Source: Saccharicrinis fermentans DSM 9555 = JCM 21142 (GTDB taxonomy: Bacteria > Bacteroidota > Bacteroidia > Bacteroidales > Marinilabiliaceae). Taken from it: a stretch of 64,000 nt of DNA. Below the pieces are notes generated by a model that was given only the letters and a program-made list of their open reading frames with translations, searched no databases and was not told where the DNA came from. Every line of letters begins with the position of its first letter. The stretch's first letter is position 1. Below, in pieces: positions 40,652-49,208 of the stretch. Position numbers and translations under genes: made by a program. The stretch covers positions 930,398 through 994,397 of the forward strand of contig NZ_KI912107.1 in the NCBI RefSeq assembly GCF_000517085.1, read 5' to 3'.

Positions 40652-42298
40652 ATGAAGTTACAAATAGCAAGCCTTTTTTTAATTTTTGTGCTTTTTGCAT
40701 GCGTTCAAGTAAAGCAAGAAGATAAGAAAAAACCTAATATTTTATTTTTGGCGGTGGATGATTTACGCCCAGAACTAGGTTGTTATGGTTCGCCTGTTGC
40801 TCGGTCTCCTAATATAGATAGATTGGCTAGTGAAGGTTTATTGTTTAAAAGAGCCTTTTGTCAACAGGCTATTTGCGGTCCTTCGCGTGCCAGTCTAATG
40901 TCGGGAGTGCGTCCTGAATCATTAGGCGTTTTGCATAACTATACCTTATTGCGTCAGAGTGATATGCCCAATGTCATTACTCTTCCACAGTATTTTCGTA
41001 ATAATGGTTATGAAACGGTTTATTGTGGGAAAATTTTTCATGGTGATGATGCTTTGGATACTTTGTCGTGGAGCAGAGAACCAGCTAGAGATGCTCCGGC
41101 TGTGAAAAAATTACCTAAACCGGTTACCTTTGCATTGAAGGAAGATATTGAAATACAAAAGGCAGACAGAAAAGTAATGTTTGCTAAGTATGGTGAGCAA
41201 GCCAAATATGGATTGGCAAGTGGCCCGGCTTTCGAATCTGCAGATGTGCCTGATCAAACCTATCATGATGGGTATAATACTGATTTGGCTATAGCTACTT
41301 TAAAGGATATGTTGGCTAAAAATCCGGATAAACCCTTTTTTTTAGGTTTAGGAATGAAAAAACCTCATTTAAATTGGGTGGCTCCTCAAAAGTATTGGGA
41401 CATGTATGATACGGTGGATATTGTTAATGCAATGCAAACCAAAGCGCCCCAAGGAAGTGCCGCTATGGGATTGCATGCTTCTTTTGAGTTACGTGTTCGA
41501 TCTGGTATTCCTAAAGAGGGGGAACTAGGAGCTGCTTTGTCTAGTAAATGTACACATGCTTATCTGGCCTGTGTTAGTTATATAGATGCCCAGATTGGTC
41601 GTATGGTCAAAGCCATTGAAGAGGCTGGTGTTCGTGAAAATACTATTATTATATTGTGGGGAGATCATGGTTGGCATTTGGGAGATATGGGTATTTGGGG
41701 TAAGGCAACGAATTATGAAATAGCAACCCGGGTGCCTATGATTATATGTGTGCCTGAAATGTCAGATAAAGTACGTGGTAAATCAACGAATGCACTTGTA
41801 GAATTGGTTGATGTTTACCCTACTCTTTGTGAGCTGGCAGGGCTGGATTTGCCTACACATCTGGATGGGCAGAGTTATGTTCCGTTATTAAAGGAACCAG
41901 ACCTGAAATGGAAAAATGCAGTATTTAGTCAGTTTCCAACGCCTGCTTTACGAGAATGGGGAGCCATTCCGTTACGACCTGGAATGAGAGAAACCTTTTT
42001 TGGCCCCCTGATTTCTAAAGTTGAAAAGCGCATAAAAGAACAAGTAGGTGTTCAGTGGGATCGTGAATTATTTGAAAATTATATGATGGGGTATGCTATG
42101 CGTACTGATAGGTATCGTATGATTTTATGGAAAGATCGCAGAAAACAGGATGCACCACCCGTGTTTGTAGAATTATATGATCATTGCAAGGATCCTTTGG
42201 AAACTAAAAATATTGCGGATCGTGAACCACAACTGGTTCAAAGGTTGATAAATGAATCTAAAGGAGGGTGGAATGAGAAGTCTGCAATGTCCCATTGA
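40652..42298 (+). CDS. S1 family sulfatase, iduronate-2-sulfatase-like (S1_7 candidate), lipoprotein
   Basis: I start at ATG 40652 (lipoprotein signal ending LFAC, Cys17); the ORF can be extended upstream to 40616 but then overlaps the GH127 gene. The 548-residue protein has LAVDDLRPELGCYG at 33-46, the formylglycine motif C-G-P-S-R at 75-79, and WGDHGWHLGDMGIWGK for the second metal site. These blocks are the hallmark of the iduronate-2-sulfatase-like S1_7 group, which includes carrageenan sulfatases. The gene begins 11 bases after a GH127 gene, consistent with removing a sulfate that blocks GH127. A close paralogue is at 56974. Confidence 0.9.
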   Translation: MKLQIASLFLIFVLFACVQVKQEDKKKPNILFLAVDDLRPELGCYGSPVARSPNIDRLASEGLLFKRAFCQQAICGPSRASLMSGVRPESLGVLHNYTLLRQSDMPNVITLPQYFRNNGYETVYCGKIFHGDDALDTLSWSREPARDAPAVKKLPKPVTFALKEDIEIQKADRKVMFAKYGEQAKYGLASGPAFESADVPDQTYHDGYNTDLAIATLKDMLAKNPDKPFFLGLGMKKPHLNWVAPQKYWDMYDTVDIVNAMQTKAPQGSAAMGLHASFELRVRSGIPKEGELGAALSSKCTHAYLACVSYIDAQIGRMVKAIEEAGVRENTIIILWGDHGWHLGDMGIWGKATNYEIATRVPMIICVPEMSDKVRGKSTNALVELVDVYPTLCELAGLDLPTHLDGQSYVPLLKEPDLKWKNAVFSQFPTPALREWGAIPLRPGMRETFFGPLISKVEKRIKEQVGVQWDRELFENYMMGYAMRTDRYRMILWKDRRKQDAPPVFVELYDHCKDPLETKNIADREPQLVQRLINESKGGWNEKSAMSH

Positions 42299-42373
42299 CT
42301 TTTCTATGCCTATTACCTGGTTGTTACATATTATTCCATCGTAGATTGAATGATGGAACTAAAATAGTAAAAG

Positions 42374-44299
42374 ATGAAACGTAGAGATTTTTTCAGAAAA
42401 AGTGCAGCTAGTGCTTTGGGAGCTAGCCTTGTGCCAAGCGTTGTGAATGCAGCAGGGCTTGGACCTATAAAGCCTGATAGAACAATTGATAATTGGCTGA
42501 GTATGGGTACTGGAGAAATGAGAGAACCCACAAGAAAGAAAGAGGTGACTTATGGTGTGGCAGTATTGGGTGGTGGATTAGCAGGAATGTGTGCAGCTGT
42601 GGCAGCCGCTAGGAATGGAGCAAAAGTTGTCTTGGTACAAGATCGGCCAGTGCTTGGAGGAAATGCATCTAGTGAAATGAGGGTACATGTTAATGGAGTT
42701 ACTCACTTAAAACCAGACAATTTCCCAGAACGTGAAACCGGGATCATTGAGGAAATATTGCTTCATAATCGTTTTTTTAATCCACAGGAATCTTTTGCCG
42801 TATGGGATCATGTGTTATATGACTTTATTTATCAGGAAGATAATATTGATCTAATGCTGAATACGCAAGCAACAAGAGCCATTATGTCAGGTGATAAAAT
42901 TGCGTCGGCGCATTGTTGGCAAATTACCACGGAAACAGAATATATTATACATGCGAAACAATTTATTGATTGTTCCGGGGATGGCTTGCTGGCAGCTTCG
43001 GCTGGAGCATTGTATCGAACAGGTAGGGAGGCATCCTCTGAATTTGGGGAGAAATATGCTCCCAAAGTGGCCGACGGCTGGCAAATGGGGGCAACTCTTC
43101 TGATGTTATCAAAAGATATGGGTAAACCAGTTTTTTTTGACCCCCCTTCCTATACTATAAAGTATGATGCCGAAAAATCGCACCCCAAGCGTAACTTTAA
43201 AGCTTATCAAGATGGAATATGGTGGGTAGAGGTAGGTAGTGATGATGATATCATTGGTGAGCGAGAAATTATTCGACATAAATTAATGGGATATATGTAT
43301 GGCGTTTGGGATTATATTAAAAATTCTGGTAAGTTTCCTGAAGCAGAGAATTTAGCATTGGATTGGGTAGGTTCCATCCCAGGTATGCGTGAATCCAGAA
43401 GGTTTATTGGTGATTATATTCTGTCAGAAAAGGATTTGCTTGGGCATACACATTTTTCAGATGCAGTGGCTTATGGGGGATGGTCGTTAGATGAACATAA
43501 TCCCGGTGGAATTGAAAACTTGAAGGAACCTCCTAGTTATTTTCATGAAAGGTTTTCAGAAGTATATGAGATTCCTTACCGAAGCCTATATTCTAAAAAT
43601 ATTTCAAACCTGTTTTTTGCTGGTAGAAATATCAGTCAAACACATATTGCCTTATCTTCCACAAGAGTAATGGCTACTTGTGCTTTGATGGGGCATGCGG
43701 TGGGTATTGCAGCAGCTATGTGTGTGCAAAAAAATATTTTTCCGCGCGATATAACACACCAATATATGAATGAACTACAGGAAAAACTATTAAGAGAGGA
43801 TGCATTTATCCCCAATCGGCCTGCTAGAGATATTAATGATTTGGCCAAAAAATCTGCGCTAGTTTTTGCTTCTTCTACGTCATCAGGAGATGTGAGCTTA
43901 TTATTGGATGGAATATCGCGTGATTTTAATAATGAGGTGCATCACTGGCAATCTGATGGGCTACCAGCAGAGGTTCAATTGGAATGGAAAAATCCAGTTA
44001 CTATTTCAACTGTAGAAATTAAATGTGATACCAATTTGAGACGTAATATAATGATGCGTAAAGATTCTAAAGTGAGCGATTCTTTTTGGAATGATATTCC
44101 CAAAGAACTTATTAAATCGCTTGAACTCGTGGTACGAGTTAGTGGAGAATGGATACGTGTTGGATCTCTCAATAAAAATATGAAACGATTGATTAAATTT
44201 AATTTTGATACAGTAAAAGTTACTGCTGTTCGAATTATATTAAATGATACTTATGGAGTAAGAAATGCCAAATTGTTTGAGATTCGATGCTATCGTTAA
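42374..44299 (+). CDS. Tat-exported FAD-dependent oxidoreductase, paralogue of the one at 16060
   Basis: The 641-residue protein starts with the twin-arginine signal MKRRDFFRKSAASALGAS. The FAD motif is LGGGLAG near 66-72, followed by VLGGNASSEMR, then a family-typical DCSGDGLLA block. A C-terminal discoidin-like domain (HHWQSDGLPAE) matches that of the 16060 protein, and the two align end to end. This one has an extra short insertion after the GGNASSEM region (HLKPDNFP). It lies last in the GH127 operon and has no flavinylated-type partner beside it, so it may share the partner encoded at 17976. The substrate is unknown. Confidence 0.85.
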   Translation: MKRRDFFRKSAASALGASLVPSVVNAAGLGPIKPDRTIDNWLSMGTGEMREPTRKKEVTYGVAVLGGGLAGMCAAVAAARNGAKVVLVQDRPVLGGNASSEMRVHVNGVTHLKPDNFPERETGIIEEILLHNRFFNPQESFAVWDHVLYDFIYQEDNIDLMLNTQATRAIMSGDKIASAHCWQITTETEYIIHAKQFIDCSGDGLLAASAGALYRTGREASSEFGEKYAPKVADGWQMGATLLMLSKDMGKPVFFDPPSYTIKYDAEKSHPKRNFKAYQDGIWWVEVGSDDDIIGEREIIRHKLMGYMYGVWDYIKNSGKFPEAENLALDWVGSIPGMRESRRFIGDYILSEKDLLGHTHFSDAVAYGGWSLDEHNPGGIENLKEPPSYFHERFSEVYEIPYRSLYSKNISNLFFAGRNISQTHIALSSTRVMATCALMGHAVGIAAAMCVQKNIFPRDITHQYMNELQEKLLREDAFIPNRPARDINDLAKKSALVFASSTSSGDVSLLLDGISRDFNNEVHHWQSDGLPAEVQLEWKNPVTISTVEIKCDTNLRRNIMMRKDSKVSDSFWNDIPKELIKSLELVVRVSGEWIRVGSLNKNMKRLIKFNFDTVKVTAVRIILNDTYGVRNAKLFEIRCYR

Positions 44300-44367
44300 T
44301 TGTTCTTGTGTGTTAAAAAAAAAAATCTAAAATCTAAATAGTTTTATTTATTTCATTTTTATTACCT

Positions 44368-44404
44368 AGAGGTGAGGGATTTATTTAATCTCTCGCCTTT
44401 TTTT
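44368..44404 (+). terminator. terminator after the GH127 operon
   Basis: AGGTGAGGGATT faces AATCTCTCGCCT with G-U pairs, around a short loop, followed by seven T. Confidence 0.85.
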
Positions 44405-44469
44405 ATTCCAGCAACCAAGAAATTTATTGAGAGGCACATATGTGGAACTGAATATATGAATATTGCCTT

Positions 44470-44487
44470 TAGAATATATATATTCTA
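44470..44487. promoter_or_regulatory. perfect 18-bp palindrome upstream of the GH42-like gene
   Basis: TAGAATATATATATTCTA is a perfect inverted repeat 26 bases before the start codon at 44513. It could be an operator for a dimeric regulator, but AT-rich palindromes also arise by chance. Confidence 0.3.
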
Positions 44488-44512
44488 CATAACTAATTAT
44501 TACTAAAAAATC

Positions 44513-46798
44513 ATGAAGGTTTATAGATTGTTACTAAGTACAGCTATGGTGTTTTGTTTTAGCTTGAGTGTTTTTTCCCAAAGTCTAAATTCGCAAGCTG
44601 AGCAAAAAATAAAATTATTAAAAGAGCAAGTTGCTAAGGCTGAAAAAAAAGGCTTGCCCGTAGAGCGAGAAAAAATGACGCTTTGTACGGCACAAACTTA
44701 TTTAACATTTGCCGATTGGGATGAGGAAAACGTGGTTGCCAATACGAAGTACTTTAAACTTGTTTCTATTTATAAGGATCAAGCTGAAGAAATGGCTCAG
44801 AAATTAGCGGATTGGGAGCGTAATGATGTGATTAAAATGTTAGATAGCTCCATCATAACTGTTCAAAAGGTACTGCGTGGTGAAATTGTACGAAAAGAAA
44901 CACCAAAGATCGATTGGGCCAGGGTGAAGCATGAGGGAGATTTGCTTACTTTCAATGGGCGCCCGGTTTTTGTAGCTGATTATACCTGGAAACAGGAGGA
45001 TAGTAACTGGATGGAGTATTATGGCGCACAAGATGGTTTTTTTCTGACGCCTTCATATGTCATCAATAAAAAAGGTGATATAAATCCTGCAAAATTAACT
45101 GAGTTGAGAAATAAGCCTGATGGGCGTCTGGGATTTATTTTTATTAACAATAAAAATGTGCCTGACTGGGCAGAGAAAGCTTATGGTCCGGGTTTTAAGA
45201 TGCGTGAAGATACTTATACCAATTATGATATTGATAATCCTGGTGCTCGTAAAATGATGGGTGCTTTGATAAAGGGTACGGTACCTTATATGGCAGGGAA
45301 AAAATATAGCGAACTTGGCTATATGCTTTGCAATGAACCTCATTTTTATACAACCACAAATGGCGATAAACTTGATTGGGCAAGTGGTCCAGTATCCGAA
45401 TTTACCATTGCTAAGTTTAAAAAATGGTTGAAGAAAAAACATCAAACTATAGCGGTTCTTAATTCACTTTGGAAAACAGACTTTGCTTCGTTTGATGAAC
45501 TTAAAATATCTATTCCAATAGATATCCGTTTGCAAGGAACGGCTCAATGGTATGACTGGATCTTATTTAATAATGATCGTGTTACACAATGGTATAGTTG
45601 GCTTAAGTCTGAAATACTTCGATATGATCCTAGTGCAAAAGTTCATCTTAAGATAATGCCTAACCTCTGGTCTGATAATAAACGTGGACATGGTATTGAT
45701 TTGGAGGCCTTGACTAATATGAGTCAGATCATAGGTAATGATGCAGGCGCTGCTTATAATAAAATGTGGGGACCAACTCAGGATTGGGAACATGATTACT
45801 CATTTGACTGGCGTGAAATGTGTATGAGCTATGATTTTCTAAAGTCTGTTAGTCCTGATAAAATTATTTTTAATTCTGAAGCACATTACTTATCAACCGG
45901 ACGTTCGAGAGATTTATATATGAACCCTCAATATGCACGAGCAACATTTTGGCAAGCACATGTTCAGGGGCTTAGTGCCAGTCAAATTTGGTATTGGCCT
46001 CGAAAAACGGATGGATCATTGAATAGAAACCCGGGTAAAGGCTATGGCGGTTCTAATAATCAACAGCCTCGTGTTTTAAATGAAGTAACTTCCACTTTAA
46101 TGGATTTGAATTCTTTTAGTGAAGAGATTGTGCTTATGCAACGCCAACGTAAGCCAATACGTATTTTTTATTCTGAAACATCGGCTATTAATAAGTCTGA
46201 TTATATGGATGGTCTATTTGCTCTTTATGAACATGTTTTTTTTGAAGGGGTTCCCATAGGGTTTGCTACAGAAAATATTATTAACAAACAAAATCATAAC
46301 GATTGGGATATGATACTTGTTCGAAACACAGAATTTGTTACTCAAACGGAATTAGATGCTCTTCAGGCTTATGCAGATCAAGGAGGAACCGTTATTGTGG
46401 ATGATGAAAGCTTGAAGAAGAATGAGTATGGGATTGCTATGCCGGGATTAATAGGTAAGCATGTGCAAAAAGCTTCATCGATCGATGAATATAAAAATAA
46501 AGCGTTTGCGCTATTAGATGATAATGGTGGGCTTCCTGAAATTGAGGTGAAAGAATTAAAGGAGAGCTCTAAGAAGGTGTGCGCATGGAAGTGTGTGAAA
46601 GATAAAGATGGTAAGCTTTTTTTATCTGTAGTAAACTTAGGAAAAGATCAAACTAAAATTCATGTGTCCTACAGGAAAGATGGTTCGGATGTAACTGGTA
46701 CGGATTTATTCACAGGCAGAAAGGTGATGTCGGAGATCTCTTTAGAAAAATATGGTGTTGCATTTATTCAAATAGAGTCTCAATTGATGCCAAGATAG
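44513..46798 (+). CDS. GH42-like clan GH-A hydrolase (possible GH167-type carrageenan enzyme)
   Basis: A 761-residue protein with a signal peptide (1-22). Residues about 25-125 are charged and helical, probably a coiled coil. A TIM barrel follows with Glu275 in MLCNEPHFY as probable acid/base and Glu456 in FNSEAHYL as probable nucleophile, 181 residues apart. A Rossmann-like trimerisation domain (about 560-680) and a small beta-sandwich end the protein. The layout is that of GH42 beta-galactosidases, but it is distant. GH42-like enzymes reclassified as GH167 cut beta/kappa-carrageenan, and the locus makes that plausible. I cannot separate the two by eye. It has its own transcription unit between terminators. 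Confidence 0.7.
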   Translation: MKVYRLLLSTAMVFCFSLSVFSQSLNSQAEQKIKLLKEQVAKAEKKGLPVEREKMTLCTAQTYLTFADWDEENVVANTKYFKLVSIYKDQAEEMAQKLADWERNDVIKMLDSSIITVQKVLRGEIVRKETPKIDWARVKHEGDLLTFNGRPVFVADYTWKQEDSNWMEYYGAQDGFFLTPSYVINKKGDINPAKLTELRNKPDGRLGFIFINNKNVPDWAEKAYGPGFKMREDTYTNYDIDNPGARKMMGALIKGTVPYMAGKKYSELGYMLCNEPHFYTTTNGDKLDWASGPVSEFTIAKFKKWLKKKHQTIAVLNSLWKTDFASFDELKISIPIDIRLQGTAQWYDWILFNNDRVTQWYSWLKSEILRYDPSAKVHLKIMPNLWSDNKRGHGIDLEALTNMSQIIGNDAGAAYNKMWGPTQDWEHDYSFDWREMCMSYDFLKSVSPDKIIFNSEAHYLSTGRSRDLYMNPQYARATFWQAHVQGLSASQIWYWPRKTDGSLNRNPGKGYGGSNNQQPRVLNEVTSTLMDLNSFSEEIVLMQRQRKPIRIFYSETSAINKSDYMDGLFALYEHVFFEGVPIGFATENIINKQNHNDWDMILVRNTEFVTQTELDALQAYADQGGTVIVDDESLKKNEYGIAMPGLIGKHVQKASSIDEYKNKAFALLDDNGGLPEIEVKELKESSKKVCAWKCVKDKDGKLFLSVVNLGKDQTKIHVSYRKDGSDVTGTDLFTGRKVMSEISLEKYGVAFIQIESQLMPR

Positions 46799-47153
46799 TG
46801 CAGAGTATAACGATCTAGCATAAAAATATGATCGTATATTGGTGTGTTTGTTGAACCTGGTTTATGCGTTAATGATTGATTCCAAACCTAAACAGTTTTG
46901 ATTCTTCTATATACTTTGGGGCTACCTATTATTACAATTCATAATTAAATTAGGTTAAGTATGTTTTGTAAAAATAATGAACAATGTGCTATTAATCAGT
47001 GTGTTGTTGTGTATTTTTTAGTCTTTGAACTTGCTTTTTATTTGTACATATTAACCCATGAGTACAACGTTATTACCCATAAGTTAAATATAGATTTTTT
47101 AAAAGTGAAATTTTGTAAATAATAAATTAAGAAATATAAAAAGATACATTACT
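46799..47153. other. intergenic region before GH110
   Basis: This 355-base AT-rich stretch contains no gene. It includes an isolated AGGTTAAG box at 46952 without a fitting -7 box, and the ACCCAT direct repeat at 47054-47084. Confidence 0.55.
47054..47084 (+). promoter_or_regulatory. candidate operator: ACCCATRAGT direct repeat with 21-bp period
   Basis: ACCCATGAGT (47054-47063) and ACCCATAAGT (47075-47084) are nine of ten identical and exactly two helical turns apart. This is the geometry of AraC-family binding sites. They lie about 70 bases before the GH110 start. Confidence 0.5.
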
Positions 47154-47154
47154 T

Positions 47155-49047
47155 ATGGTAAAAACAATACTAGTTAATAGGCAATGGATTGTATGGATAA
47201 TGCTTGTTTTTTTTCAATATGGTTGTTCAAAGACGATTGATAATTCTATGATTCTCAGCTTTGGTACAGAAATTTCTGACGACGCTACACCAGATGTGTT
47301 AGCCCAAATATTAAACTCGAATCAAAATATATCAAAAATCAAGTTTGAAAAAGGAATATATCATTTTTACCCAGATAAGGGATTAGAAGAATATTGTCAT
47401 ATTTCTAATCATTGTGATGTAATGGTAAGTACAGCTTTTCCCATTAAAAATTTTAAAAATTTAACCATTGACGGCCAGGGTTCAACATTTATTTTTCATG
47501 GCATCATGGTGCCGTTTTTAGTGCAAGCAAGTCATAATATAACGGTAAAGAATTTATCGATCGATTGGTATAATCCATTCCATAGTGAAGGACTGATTGT
47601 GGCTCGTGATGAAAAAAATCGAACTTTTGATATGCAAATATCCGAAGCGTATCCTTATGAAATACGAAATCATCAATTGTATTTTGTGAAGGAATATTAT
47701 GAACATAATATTGGACAATCTATTTTGTATGATCCTCAACGTTCTGCCATCGCTTTTAATACAGAAGCTTATACGAACTTAACCACTATAAAAAAAGCAG
47801 AAACAAGTAGGTATCTTTCTAATATAAAATACAAGTATGATTTTGATTTCAGGGCTCCGGAATATAAGAAGCTTGGTAAAGAAGATAGGTTGTTTGTCGA
47901 GGAAATTAAAAAGGGACTTGTGCGTGTGCATAATCATGGAAAGTTACTTCCTCAGGTTGGATTAATTCTTACCATGAAAGGGGAGCAAGGGTTTAATAGG
48001 GTAGCTCCTGCTTTTAGAGTAACAACAACAGATGGTTTTAATGCTCAAAATGTCAATGTACATCATGCAGGAGGAATGGGTATTATTGCAGAAAACTCAG
48101 CTAACTTAACACTTGATAATTTTAATATCACGCCTTCTAAAGGTCGGATGGTTTCTACTACGGCTGATGCTACGCATTTTGTTGGATGCCGAGGGAAAGT
48201 GATTTTAAGAAATTGTACTTTTAATAATCAGTTAGACGATGCAGCAAATATACACGGTACTTATCAAATTGTAGAGGATGTATTAGATGAATATCGTATA
48301 GGAGTGCGTATGGGACATCATCAACAAAAGGGTTTTGTTATTGGTGTTCCTTCTGATACCATTGGTTTGGTCAGGTTAAGTGATTCTTTTGATCCATATG
48401 ACCAACTTACCGTAAAAGACATTCAGTATCTCAATGGACGATATCAGATTATTACCTTTCATCAAAAGTTACCTCAAGGTATACAGAAAGGTGATCTGAT
48501 TGAAAACCTATCCGCCTATCCTGAGGTGTGGGTGCAAAATTGTAATATAGCTAATAATCGAGCTCGCGGATTGCTTATTTCTACACCTAAAAAAACAATT
48601 ATTGAAGATAATTATTTCAGTACTGAGATGGAAGCCATACTGATTCCTGTAGAGAGCAGCCATTGGTATGAGTCCGGTAGTGCTTCAAATGTACTTATTC
48701 AGAATAATACATTTCAAGATTGTCAGCATAGTGGTTATAAACGTGGCGTAATTCGTTTAGATACAGATGATGACAATACGAATCTGGCATTCCGGAATAT
48801 TGAAATATCTAATAATATTTTTAATCAATTTGACAACATGATTGTACAGATAGCCAATGTAGATGGTTTTAAATTTATTGGAAATACAATATCAAATTCA
48901 GGAACATTTCCTCAGTTATTTCCCGATGCACCAGCTTTTACGGTTGATGTGTCTAAAAATGTGGTGTTTGAAAATAATACCTATGGTGGCAAGGCAAAGC
49001 AATTGATTGTAACGGATGAATCGTCTGGAGATATTGAATTTAAATGA
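47155..49047 (+). CDS. GH110 family alpha-1,3-galactosidase
   Basis: A 630-residue lipoprotein (MVLVFFQYGC-type signal, Cys24) with a long right-handed beta-helix. The GH110 block is clear: ADATHFVGCRG, then QLDDAANIHGTY. Asp338, Asp361 and Asp362 have the same 23-residue and adjacent spacing as the catalytic Asp321, Asp344 and Asp345 that I recall for a Pseudoalteromonas GH110. The family removes alpha-1,3-linked galactose by an inverting mechanism. In carrageenan this linkage occurs where the D-unit is galactose rather than anhydrogalactose, as in lambda, mu or nu units or after desulfation, so the locus would handle mixed chains. It is monocistronic. Confidence 0.87.
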   Translation: MVKTILVNRQWIVWIMLVFFQYGCSKTIDNSMILSFGTEISDDATPDVLAQILNSNQNISKIKFEKGIYHFYPDKGLEEYCHISNHCDVMVSTAFPIKNFKNLTIDGQGSTFIFHGIMVPFLVQASHNITVKNLSIDWYNPFHSEGLIVARDEKNRTFDMQISEAYPYEIRNHQLYFVKEYYEHNIGQSILYDPQRSAIAFNTEAYTNLTTIKKAETSRYLSNIKYKYDFDFRAPEYKKLGKEDRLFVEEIKKGLVRVHNHGKLLPQVGLILTMKGEQGFNRVAPAFRVTTTDGFNAQNVNVHHAGGMGIIAENSANLTLDNFNITPSKGRMVSTTADATHFVGCRGKVILRNCTFNNQLDDAANIHGTYQIVEDVLDEYRIGVRMGHHQQKGFVIGVPSDTIGLVRLSDSFDPYDQLTVKDIQYLNGRYQIITFHQKLPQGIQKGDLIENLSAYPEVWVQNCNIANNRARGLLISTPKKTIIEDNYFSTEMEAILIPVESSHWYESGSASNVLIQNNTFQDCQHSGYKRGVIRLDTDDDNTNLAFRNIEISNNIFNQFDNMIVQIANVDGFKFIGNTISNSGTFPQLFPDAPAFTVDVSKNVVFENNTYGGKAKQLIVTDESSGDIEFK

Positions 49048-49208
49048 ATGAGTAGGGTGTTTTGATTCATCAGAATGGGATACAGGTGGGTAACTCATTT
49101 TTATTGGAGAGTTTTATCTGTTGTGAGGATGAATGTAGACAGTGTTGAGCAAACTTAAATCAAATGGAGAACAATAAAATGCACTTTAAATCTAAAATCT
49201 AATTAATA

